Of a stretch of DNA of 57,986 bases, positions 1 to 7,156 are shown one piece after another (the first letter of the stretch is position 1; every line of letters begins with the position of its first letter). Under the pieces are notes generated by a model. It saw only the letters and a program-made list of their open reading frames with translations. It was not told the origin of the DNA and ran no database searches. The DNA is from Flavipsychrobacter sp. (lineage in GTDB: Bacteria > Bacteroidota > Bacteroidia > Chitinophagales > Chitinophagaceae). The DNA lies in contig JAEUVZ010000034.1 of assembly GCA_016786665.1 (NCBI GenBank), positions 1 to 57,986 of the forward strand, read 5' to 3'. A program made the position numbers and the translations under genes.

Positions 1-1
1 T

Positions 2-451
2 GATGTGGATACACTGGGTGGTGTGTTCGGTGGTTTTGATGAACCTACGTGCATAGTGGCCGACCGCAATAATAACGTGTACCTGGGTGGCCGGTATGGC
101 GGTAGCCTGTATGTAGGCACTGCCGATACCCTGCAACTCACCGGCGGGCAGTCGGACTTCTTCATAGTGAAGCATGGCTATGAAAGCTGTATGCCGGTAA
201 CGGTAGAGGAAGTAAAGGCCACAAATGAAATAGTAGTCTATCCCAACCCTGCTACAGAGCTGCTGCAAGTAAAAGGCTTGCAGGAAACAACGAACTACAG
301 GTTGCTTAGCATCACTGGCTCTGTAATGCAGACAGGTGTACTCGAGCAAAACAATAAGGGCATCTCCACTTCCCACCTTACCCCCGGCATGTACCTTCTG
401 GAGCTGAACAACACGCAGCAGCACGGGGTAGTGCGGGTGCTGAAGCAGTAA
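2..451 (+). CDS. T9SS sorting-domain protein, C-terminal part (5' end outside window)
   Basis: The reading frame is open at the left edge, so only the last 149 residues are visible. They hold the end of a repeat region (VDTLGGVFGGFDEPT, NNVYLGGRYGG) of the SBBP/beta-propeller kind and a typical type IX secretion C-terminal domain (about residues 70-149) beginning VYPNPATELLQVKG and ending in a basic VLKQ. Such domains direct proteins through the outer membrane, after which they are usually cleaved. The piece is almost identical to the end of the next gene (2 residue differences), so the two are tandem paralogues. A hairpin terminator follows the stop. The function of the cargo is unknown. Confidence 0.85.
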   Translation, partial: DVDTLGGVFGGFDEPTCIVADRNNNVYLGGRYGGSLYVGTADTLQLTGGQSDFFIVKHGYESCMPVTVEEVKATNEIVVYPNPATELLQVKGLQETTNYRLLSITGSVMQTGVLEQNNKGISTSHLTPGMYLLELNNTQQHGVVRVLKQ

Positions 452-476
452 TGAATGACTCTGCTTTCAGGACCAG

Positions 477-513
477 CAGGGAGTACGGCACATAGCGCAG
501 TACTCCCTGTTTT
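477..513 (+). terminator. Rho-independent terminator after first T9SS gene
   Basis: A 10-bp stem CAGGGAGTAC (477-486) pairs with GTACTCCCTG (500-509) around a 13-nt loop, followed by TTTT. It lies 25 bp past the stop codon, exactly where homology between the two duplicated copies ends. Confidence 0.75.
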
Positions 514-541
514 GTTTCCGAAGAAGAAATATCTAACTTTA
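511..541 (+). promoter_or_regulatory. Bacteroidota-type promoter of the 561 gene
   Basis: TTTG at 511-514 and TAACTTTA at 534-541 are separated by 19 bp, close to the Bacteroidota -33/-7 consensus (TTTG, about 19-21 bp, TAnnTTTG); the last base differs. The predicted start is near 547, giving a leader of about 14 nt. It overlaps the T-run of the preceding terminator. Confidence 0.5.
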
Positions 542-560
542 AAATACCAAACTATTTACT

Positions 561-2258
561 ATGTACCGAATACTACTGATAACAGTACTCGCCCTCTCGG
601 CATTTTCCATGAATTCAAACGCACAACAATGGGAATGGGGGAAGAGAGGTGGAAGCCCAAGTCCAGCTTTTAACAATGTAGAAGAGACCATTCGTTACAT
701 GGCAACTGACAAGTGGGGAAATGTATATGCCGTAGGCAATGCCTACCAATCAGGAATGAATGTGGATGGAAATGCGTTAACCGGTTACGGTCAAGATGAT
801 ATTGTACTTACGAGTTTTACATGTAGTGGCGCATATAGATGGAGTAAAGTAATCGGCACGTCCGCACAAGACTACGCAGGCGCTACCATTTATGCAGACT
901 CATTAGGCGGTGTATATTTAGCCTGTAGGCTTTTAGCTGTCAGCGGTGCTGATTTTGATGCTGACACTGCTGTTGGTAACTTGAATAAGTCCTTTTACAT
1001 CATAAAGTATGACTCAGCAGGTACCTACAAATGGTTAAAAATGCCTCAGTCTGATACTGTTACTCTTAGTTCATATAGTTCCTATGCGATAGATATGGAT
1101 GGTGATGGGAGTGGTAGTGTTGATATTTTTTGTCAGCTACAAGCAGGTGTGTATGCCAATGGGGGATTTGTAGCACCAAACACAGGCATGTATATCCTAA
1201 GATACAATGCTCTAGGAAATTTTGTGAGTGGAACACAACTACCGATGATTGTTACGGATATAGCACAGAGCTACATCCGGATGAAAAGAGACTATAGTAA
1301 TGGCAGGTACTATTTTGCGGGATCTGCCGGTCCATTGATAACACCCGGGACTATTTCATTTAATGGTAATGTTTTCAATAATAGCCAGTATGTGGCTGCT
1401 GTAAATAGCATAGGTCAATTGCTTTGGCTAAGGAGTGATAATGGAATGTATACCGGCTTCAATGGGCGTCCGACCTTGGATGACTCCGGGAACGTTTATG
1501 TTACCGGTCACGGTTGGACGGGTACATCTTTTAACGGTGTAACATATAATAGTACTTATGGTACAGGCCCTGTAGTCATCAGTCTTGATTCGGCGGGAAA
1601 TAACAGATGGATAAAGTACGCAGTAGTCAACGGTTCCACTGCGGGCTATTCAATAGCTATGCGCAACAACAATGAAGTAGTGATGGCAGGCTCTTATCCG
1701 GGCAAAGTGGAATGGCCGGGCTATGCGGGGCCTCATCCTAATCACGGGAATAACCAAAACTATGATGTGTTCATCACCAGCTTCAATGCCCATACGGGTG
1801 CGGTGAATGATGTGGATACACTGGGTGGTGTATTCGGTGGCTTTGATGAGCCGACGTGCATAGTGGCCGACCGCAATAATAACGTGTACCTGGGTGGTCG
1901 CTATGGAGGCAGCCTGTATGTAGGCACTGCCGATACCCTGCAACTCACCGGCGGGCAGTCGGACTTCTTTATAATGAAGCATGGCTATGCCAGTTGCATG
2001 CCGGTAACGGTAGAGGAAGTAAAGGCCACAAATGAAATAGTAGTTTATCCCAACCCTGCTACAGAGCTGCTGCAAGTAAAAGGCTTGCAGGAAACAACGA
2101 ACTACAGGTTGCTTAGCATCACTGGCTCTGTGATGCAGACAGGTGTACTCGAACAAAACAATAAGGGTATCTCCACTTCCCACCTTACCCCCGGCATGTA
2201 CCTTCTGGAGCTGAACAACACGCAGCAGCACGGGGTAGTGCGGGTGCTGAAGCAGTAA
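561..2258 (+). CDS. Exported T9SS type A sorting-domain protein with propeller-like repeats
   Basis: 565 residues. A signal peptide (about residues 1-21, MYRILLITVLALSAFSMNSNA) is followed by repeats of the pattern 'D..GNVY..G', 'DS.G.Y.W.K' and 'S.FN..G', as in SBBP/NHL-type beta-propellers, and by a T9SS sorting domain (about 485-565, VYPNPATELLQVKG to VLKQ). It should be translocated by Sec and then by the type IX system to the cell surface. The last 149 codons duplicate the end of the upstream gene. The unique first two thirds is visibly richer in A+T than the duplicated end, suggesting separate histories. No catalytic motif is seen; a binding or adhesive role is only a guess. Confidence 0.85.
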   Translation: MYRILLITVLALSAFSMNSNAQQWEWGKRGGSPSPAFNNVEETIRYMATDKWGNVYAVGNAYQSGMNVDGNALTGYGQDDIVLTSFTCSGAYRWSKVIGTSAQDYAGATIYADSLGGVYLACRLLAVSGADFDADTAVGNLNKSFYIIKYDSAGTYKWLKMPQSDTVTLSSYSSYAIDMDGDGSGSVDIFCQLQAGVYANGGFVAPNTGMYILRYNALGNFVSGTQLPMIVTDIAQSYIRMKRDYSNGRYYFAGSAGPLITPGTISFNGNVFNNSQYVAAVNSIGQLLWLRSDNGMYTGFNGRPTLDDSGNVYVTGHGWTGTSFNGVTYNSTYGTGPVVISLDSAGNNRWIKYAVVNGSTAGYSIAMRNNNEVVMAGSYPGKVEWPGYAGPHPNHGNNQNYDVFITSFNAHTGAVNDVDTLGGVFGGFDEPTCIVADRNNNVYLGGRYGGSLYVGTADTLQLTGGQSDFFIMKHGYASCMPVTVEEVKATNEIVVYPNPATELLQVKGLQETTNYRLLSITGSVMQTGVLEQNNKGISTSHLTPGMYLLELNNTQQHGVVRVLKQ

Positions 2259-2323
2259 TGAATGACTCTGCTTTCAGGACCAGCTAACAAGGTGTAAACT
2301 TATTCCAGGACGCGGCAATATAC

Positions 2324-2365
2324 AATATACAAACGGCTGCAACACATTGCAGCCGTTTGTATATT
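2324..2365. terminator. Perfect 19-bp hairpin between T9SS gene and tRNA-Ser
   Basis: AATATACAAACGGCTGCAA (2324-2342) is exactly complementary to 2347-2365, with a 4-nt CACA loop. It sits between the convergent T9SS gene and the minus-strand tRNA-Ser and most likely stops transcription from both sides. There is no long T-run on either strand, so efficiency is uncertain. Confidence 0.6.
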
Positions 2366-2369
2366 GGGG

Positions 2370-2458
2370 CGGAGAGAGAGGGATTCGAACCCTCGGTACC
2401 CTTTGACAGATACACACACTTTCCAGGCGTGCCTCTTCAACCACTCGAGCATCTCTCC
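2370..2458 (-). tRNA. tRNA-Ser (anticodon GGA)
   Basis: The reverse complement folds as a class II tRNA: acceptor GGAGAGA pairs with TCTCTCC with G as discriminator, the D-arm begins GCTCGAGTGG, the anticodon loop is CTGGAAA (anticodon GGA), there is a long variable arm, and the T-arm contains GGTTCGAATCC. The terminal CCA is not encoded in full. It reads UCC/UCU serine codons. Confidence 0.95.
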
Positions 2459-2621
2459 GTAAGGAGGGCGAAATTAAGAAATTTTCATTAATAATTCTGC
2501 AATTCTCTTTTGCTATTCATAGGCTTATGCCATGTTTTAGACATCTATATCAAATAGGTCATTATGAAAATTTAGCTATAATCTATATATTTATACTTTG
2601 TAATAATTAATACTCAACGAT

Positions 2622-4886
2622 ATGACCTATAAAAACTTGATTGCGTTCTTTCTATTTGTTTGCCTGATCAGCGAGTCTACTGCGCAAACATATGTAACAC
2701 AATCAGGCAGTGGCCTAATGAACGGATCCAGTTGGAATAATGCAATTGGTGCGACACAATTTAGAAATGTACTGGCTACGTCTGGGTCAGGGGCTGAGTT
2801 TTGGGTAGCTTCGGGTATATATAAGCCGCACCTTAGCATTAGAGATACATTTTTCAGAATACCGTCTGGTGTAAAAGTTTATGGAGGCTTTAGTGGAAAT
2901 GAAACACAACTGGCACAGCGTAATTGGGAAACGAATGTTACCATTCTTTCTGGTGATATTGGTATTGTAAATGATAGCTCAGATAATTCCCTACACGTTG
3001 TAGTATTTGAAGATGTGGCCCCCAGCACACTAATTGATGGATTTACTATTAGGGATGGAGTATCATCTTTCAATAACGCCGGTGGTGGTATATTAAATCA
3101 TGTCGTAAATGCAAACAGCAGACCTACTATTAAGCACTGCAAATTCCTTCAGAATACAGCGCTCATGGGAGGAGGTGTGGCCAACCTGGCATGGGCTCCT
3201 TTTCTCGCCAAGTGTACAATCGACAGTTGCCTGTTCGATGGAAATGATACATACGGAACTACAGGTGGCTTGGGGGGTGGCGGGCTCTATAGCGAGGCCA
3301 GGAATTCATTTGCTTGCAGAGCCGAGTTAGCGGTTACTAATTGCTTATTTCAGAATAATATTTCTGCCAGCAGGGGCGGCGGCGTATATGCCCGCTCTAT
3401 AGTAGGGGGAGTAATGAATATTAGCATGTTGCATTGCGATTTTTCCAATAACTACGGTACACAGGGGGCTGGTGCACAGATGTTAACTGATGCGGGTGGT
3501 ATGAATATTCTGATTGATGGTTGCAAGTTTGAAAGTAATATTAGTAGCGGAACAGGTGGTGGACTGGCCATCTGGTTGTCAGATAGTGCTAAACCCAAAG
3601 CGGTTGTGAGATATTGTGTTTTTGATTCTAACGTTGGCACAATAGGTGGCGCGCTTTATTATGTTGCCACTGGTGCTACTAAGATTACAAAGTCGAGATT
3701 AGAGCTTCATCATTCGATTTTTAAAAATAACCGAAGTGTAGACTTCGGTTGCGTTAGCGTAAAAGCGTCGCTGACATATGTACGCGATACATCAAATATC
3801 TACAACTGTTTATTCTACAACAATCATGGTGGTGGTGGCCGTGCTGCCTCGTTCAGTACAGAAGCATCGTCTCATGGTCTGGGATTCACAAGATTTGTAA
3901 ATAATACTGTTTACCAGGATTCTGTGCATGCGCTAACCTCTACGCAAGGTGGAATTGTCCTGGCATATACGAACGCAACGAATGCGCCTAACACAAAGTT
4001 GTTTTGCGAAATGGATAACAATATTATATGGTGGGGTCAGAATCCCTGGCCCAGTCATGTAAAGCCGTTGAAGGTTGGTTTGCCCCCGACCAATATGAAT
4101 GGGCTAAATGTAAGCGTTAAAAAATCTTTGTTGAGAGGGTCAGGCGGATCTAATTCATGGAACACAAACTATGGTACTAATCTTGGGGGCAATATTGACT
4201 CCTATCCGCAGTTTATAGATACAAATTTCCTTAGCTGTAACTTAAACCTTGATTGTTCTTCTCCCTGTTTGGATGCGGGAAGTAATGCCTCTATTTTTAT
4301 AGACTCGATGCAGCTAGACCTTGATCAGCACTCTCGTATTGCTTTCAATACGGTTGATATGGGTTGTTTTGAAAGACAGGTAGCACCTCCGGCAATTCCA
4401 CTACCTTATTATGATACGTTGGGTTTAACAATTTCTTTGTGGCATCTAAGTACGGGAGTTTACGATAGTATGTATTGGGACTTCGGCGATGGAACTTTCT
4501 CCCCTGACTCGGCCACGCAGCATCAATATGGCAGTGCAGGTACTTATGAAGTGTGCTTGTATCTTTCAACAATATGCGGTCTTAAAAAAACGTGTTTTGA
4601 CGTGGTCTTTCCAGGCGCCAATCTTTTTACACAGACGGCATCTGTTGCTGTAGGATCACTTTATCCAAACCCGTCAACAAGATGGGTAAGTATCAGTAAT
4701 TGGACGGAAGCAATGACCGTTCGTGTCTACGGAATTGATGGTGCAGAGGTGACGAATGTCCATTGCGATAGAGGGAGTGGCATTCTTGATATGTCCGCTG
4801 CTATGCCTGGAATATATATAGTTGTTGTGTCCGAAAATGACTCTCAAAGGAAGTCTGTGCACAAGTTAGTTCTACTAGGGCAGTAG
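2622..4886 (+). CDS. Exported right-handed beta-helix protein with PKD and T9SS sorting domains
   Basis: 754 residues. Signal peptide (about 1-21, ending ESTAQ). Residues about 30-560 form right-handed beta-helix repeats: strings such as GGGILNHV, GGGVANLA, GGGLYSEA, GGGVYARS with 'C.F..N' turns, as in Chlamydia polymorphic-membrane-protein-like and 'choice-of-anchor Q' proteins. A PKD domain follows (about 595-665, YWDFGDGTFSPDS, HQYGSAGTYEVCL), then a T9SS sorting domain (about 680-754, LYPNPSTRWVSISNW to HKLVLLG). Predicted surface or secreted; beta-helix proteins of this kind often bind or cut polysaccharides, but no lyase motif is evident. Like the preceding gene it is A+T-rich compared with the rest of the window. 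Confidence 0.85.
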   Translation: MTYKNLIAFFLFVCLISESTAQTYVTQSGSGLMNGSSWNNAIGATQFRNVLATSGSGAEFWVASGIYKPHLSIRDTFFRIPSGVKVYGGFSGNETQLAQRNWETNVTILSGDIGIVNDSSDNSLHVVVFEDVAPSTLIDGFTIRDGVSSFNNAGGGILNHVVNANSRPTIKHCKFLQNTALMGGGVANLAWAPFLAKCTIDSCLFDGNDTYGTTGGLGGGGLYSEARNSFACRAELAVTNCLFQNNISASRGGGVYARSIVGGVMNISMLHCDFSNNYGTQGAGAQMLTDAGGMNILIDGCKFESNISSGTGGGLAIWLSDSAKPKAVVRYCVFDSNVGTIGGALYYVATGATKITKSRLELHHSIFKNNRSVDFGCVSVKASLTYVRDTSNIYNCLFYNNHGGGGRAASFSTEASSHGLGFTRFVNNTVYQDSVHALTSTQGGIVLAYTNATNAPNTKLFCEMDNNIIWWGQNPWPSHVKPLKVGLPPTNMNGLNVSVKKSLLRGSGGSNSWNTNYGTNLGGNIDSYPQFIDTNFLSCNLNLDCSSPCLDAGSNASIFIDSMQLDLDQHSRIAFNTVDMGCFERQVAPPAIPLPYYDTLGLTISLWHLSTGVYDSMYWDFGDGTFSPDSATQHQYGSAGTYEVCLYLSTICGLKKTCFDVVFPGANLFTQTASVAVGSLYPNPSTRWVSISNWTEAMTVRVYGIDGAEVTNVHCDRGSGILDMSAAMPGIYIVVVSENDSQRKSVHKLVLLGQ

Positions 4887-5015
4887 CTTCCGTCTCCGCC
4901 AAGTCTCCTGCAAGAACTCGGCGGCATCAAGGCGGTAAAGCGGAAATGCGGAGCTGAAGTTAGTGGTCTTACCCACTGCTCGAAGCGTCCCGCTTCCGAA
5001 ACTCCTATAGCTTCC

Positions 5016-5780
5016 TTACATCGGAAATATCTTCACCGCATTCTCCGTAGTAATCCTTCCTACTTCTTCTTTGCTCATGCCCATTATGTCGCCGATTTTT
5101 TCGGCTATGAGGGGTATGTAGGCGCTTTCGTTGCGTTTGCCGCGGTAGGGGACGGGGGCGAGGTAGGGGGCGTCGGTTTCAAGTACTATGTTATGGAGGC
5201 CTGTTTCTTTTAGTACTTCGGGCAGGGTGCTTTTCTTAAAAGTAACCACACCGCCTATACCCATATACATGCCCAGGTCTATTATTTGCCTTGCCTCCTC
5301 CAGGGTGCCGCCAAAGCAGTGGAAGATGCCTTTCAGGTTGCCGTTCTGCTTTTTCTTCACTACATCTATGCAGTCCTGCGTGGCTTCGCGGCTGTGTATG
5401 ACTATGGGCAGGTTGTATTGCAATGCTAAGTCTATCTGCCGCTCAAAGGCTTCTATCTGCTGCGGCAGGTGTGCCAGGTCCCAATACTTGTCTATGCCTA
5501 TCTCGCCTACGGCGCTGAAGGGTTCTTTCGCCAGCCATTGTTCTACTATCGCCAGTTCTTCGTGGTAGTTGTCCTTTACATAGGTGGGGTGCAGGCCCAT
5601 CATAGGCAGGCAGTTGGCCGGGAATTTCCTGGCCAGGTGCATCATGCCCTCTATGGTGCTGCTGTCGCAGTTGGGCATATACATTTTAGTCACGCCCGCG
5701 TCTATGGCGCGCTGTATCATGGCGTCTTCTTCGGCCATCAGTTGCTCGTCGTAGAGGTGTGTATGGGTGTCTATATACAT
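5016..5780 (-). CDS. tatD: TatD-family metal-dependent hydrolase
   Basis: 254 residues, the usual length for the TatD/YcfH family of TIM-barrel metal-dependent DNases. Visible metal-site motifs: the N-terminal HTH of YIDTHTHLYD, GLHP, the Glu of VGEIGID, IVIHSRE, GIFHCFGG and LETDAPYL. Cytoplasmic; family members are exonucleases in DNA repair or turnover, though the exact substrate here cannot be read from the sequence. Last gene of a minus-strand operon, with only 3 bp between it and the upstream deacetylase gene. Confidence 0.92.
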   Translation of the reverse strand: MYIDTHTHLYDEQLMAEEDAMIQRAIDAGVTKMYMPNCDSSTIEGMMHLARKFPANCLPMMGLHPTYVKDNYHEELAIVEQWLAKEPFSAVGEIGIDKYWDLAHLPQQIEAFERQIDLALQYNLPIVIHSREATQDCIDVVKKKQNGNLKGIFHCFGGTLEEARQIIDLGMYMGIGGVVTFKKSTLPEVLKETGLHNIVLETDAPYLAPVPYRGKRNESAYIPLIAEKIGDIMGMSKEEVGRITTENAVKIFPM

Positions 5781-5783
5781 TTC

Positions 5784-6419
5784 TTAGTTTGGTAGGGCTT
5801 TCATGGCCCAGTTCATTTTTTTACAATGCTCCAGCACCAGGGGCAGGGCGTAGCTCATGCGCTCCCAGGCTTTGTCGCTGTCGTGAAAGACGACGATAGA
5901 GCCTGGCTCTATGTTGTTCAGCACATTCTCGGCACATTTGGCGCCGTCTATGGCGGTGTCGAAGTCGCCGCTCAGCACATCCCACATATAGATTTTCCAG
6001 TCGGGATTGTTGCGGTGCAGGGTGCGCACCTGTGTCAGCGTTATGCGCCCGTAGGGTGGGCGGAAAGCTTTGCTTTGTATGTGCAGGGCGCCTTTCAGTA
6101 TATTGCGTATGTAGCGGCGGGTAGTGGTTTTCCAGCCGTTCATATGGTTGTGCGTATGGTTGCCTGCCGCGTGCCCTTCGGCTGCTATGCGTTGGTAAAG
6201 TTCCGGGTGTTCCTGCACGTTCTTGCCGATGCAGAAAAAGGTGGCTTTCGCACCGTATTGCTTTAGCTGGTCTAGTATAAAGGGGGTAGCGGTGGGGTGC
6301 GGGCCATCGTCGAAGGTGAGGTAAACCGTGGGTTGGTCTCCCTCCGGCATACTCCATATCACTTCGCCGGAGAAGAATTTCTTAACCCACCATGGGGTCT
6401 TTACCCAGTACGATGTCAT
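5784..6419 (-). CDS. Polysaccharide deacetylase (NodB/CE4 family)
   Basis: 211 residues, essentially one CE4 domain. Motifs in order: TFDDGPHP (about 33-40, catalytic and metal-binding Asp), GNHTHNH (metal-binding His pair), RPPYGR, WDVLSGDFD and VFHDS. These enzymes remove N-acetyl groups from peptidoglycan or other amino-sugar polymers. No clear signal peptide is seen; the start MTSYWVKTPWWVKKFF is tryptophan-rich, so membrane association or cytoplasmic location is open. It overlaps batE by 4 bp and is 3 bp from tatD, so it belongs to the same operon. Confidence 0.9.
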   Translation of the reverse strand: MTSYWVKTPWWVKKFFSGEVIWSMPEGDQPTVYLTFDDGPHPTATPFILDQLKQYGAKATFFCIGKNVQEHPELYQRIAAEGHAAGNHTHNHMNGWKTTTRRYIRNILKGALHIQSKAFRPPYGRITLTQVRTLHRNNPDWKIYMWDVLSGDFDTAIDGAKCAENVLNNIEPGSIVVFHDSDKAWERMSYALPLVLEHCKKMNWAMKALPN

Positions 6420-7156
6420 ATGATGGCTACGGTACTTTTGCTAACCCAGCCGGTGCGGCCATCGGGCAGGGTGACCTCCAGCATGTCGCCCGACTCCTGC
6501 ACCACATCAAGCGTGGTGCCTTCGGGGATGGCGATAATAACTTTTCCCTGTTTGTCGGTAAGGAGGGGTGTGCCTTCTTCCATCACCACGCCGCTGGTGG
6601 CATTGCCGCGCGCTGCGGCGCAGAAGGCTAATGCCAGGGTTAGGCCCCAGAGCACCAGCAGCAATGCCTGTATCCTGCCTGTGGCAAAGGATATTTTACC
6701 CAATACTTTCAGGAGAGCGATGGCGATAACTACGAGGAATAATACCAGGCTGATAACCGACCATAGCCCGGTGTGCGACTCGGCAGTGATGCCATTCCAC
6801 CACCGGAGAAAAAAGATGTCTTCCGCCTTAGGGATTGGTTTCAGTATACGGCTTTCCGCCAGTGCCAGGTTGTCGGCGGCTTGCTGGTAAGTAGGGTCGG
6901 CTTTCAGCGCCTTGCGATAATTGAGTACGGAAGCTCCTATTTTATTGAGCCGGTAGTAGGAGTTGCCCAGGTTGTAGTACACTACGGCCTCTTTGGGCTG
7001 CAGGGCGGCTATCTGTTCAAAATACCAGGCTGCGCTATCGTATTGGCGGGCATTGTACATACGGTTCCCGGCATCCCACCAGGCCCGGTAGGGTGTCGCG
7101 AAAGCGCCGAAACATATACATATTAATGCCGTTACTACGAGCAGCCTGCTCCTCAT
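6416..7156 (-). CDS. batE: BatE-like protein: TPR repeats, two membrane helices, SH3-like end
   Basis: 246 residues. Signal peptide (about 1-20, ending FGAFA), TPR repeats (about 22-105, AWYFEQIAALQPKEAVVYYN and LNYRKALKADPTYQQAADN), two hydrophobic helices (about 130-155 and 163-183) and a bacterial SH3-like C-terminus (TTLDVVQESGDMLEVTL, DGRTGWV). This architecture is that of BatE, part of the Bacteroides aerotolerance (Bat) membrane complex whose molecular job is still unclear. It overlaps batD upstream and the deacetylase gene downstream by 4 bp each, indicating translational coupling. Confidence 0.85.
   Translation of the reverse strand: MRSRLLVVTALICICFGAFATPYRAWWDAGNRMYNARQYDSAAWYFEQIAALQPKEAVVYYNLGNSYYRLNKIGASVLNYRKALKADPTYQQAADNLALAESRILKPIPKAEDIFFLRWWNGITAESHTGLWSVISLVLFLVVIAIALLKVLGKISFATGRIQALLLVLWGLTLALAFCAAARGNATSGVVMEEGTPLLTDKQGKVIIAIPEGTTLDVVQESGDMLEVTLPDGRTGWVSKSTVAII

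Larger units (their letters stand above)
1..2284 (+). repeat. Direct repeat, 477 bp, copies at 1-477 and 1808-2284
   Basis: Positions 1-477 align without gaps to 1808-2284 (offset 1807). I count 18 mismatches (about 96% identity). Only two codons change the residue (GTG/ATG and GAA/GCC); the rest are silent. The repeat includes the last ~149 codons of both T9SS genes and 26 bp past each stop, and breaks off abruptly at 477/2284. The left end is cut by the window, so the repeat may be longer. It marks a recent tandem duplication or gene conversion of the sorting-domain end. Confidence 0.95.

Noticed and set aside
1650-2231. Minus-strand ORF of 193 codons opposite the T9SS gene
   Set aside because: It lies wholly within a gene with signal peptide and sorting domain, and its translation has no domain features; it also covers the duplicated tail, where silent third-position changes follow the plus-strand frame.
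4887-5015. Possible small RNA or terminator between the beta-helix gene and tatD
   Set aside because: Only weak 5-bp stems (AGTGG/CCACT) were found, with no T-run or promoter element.
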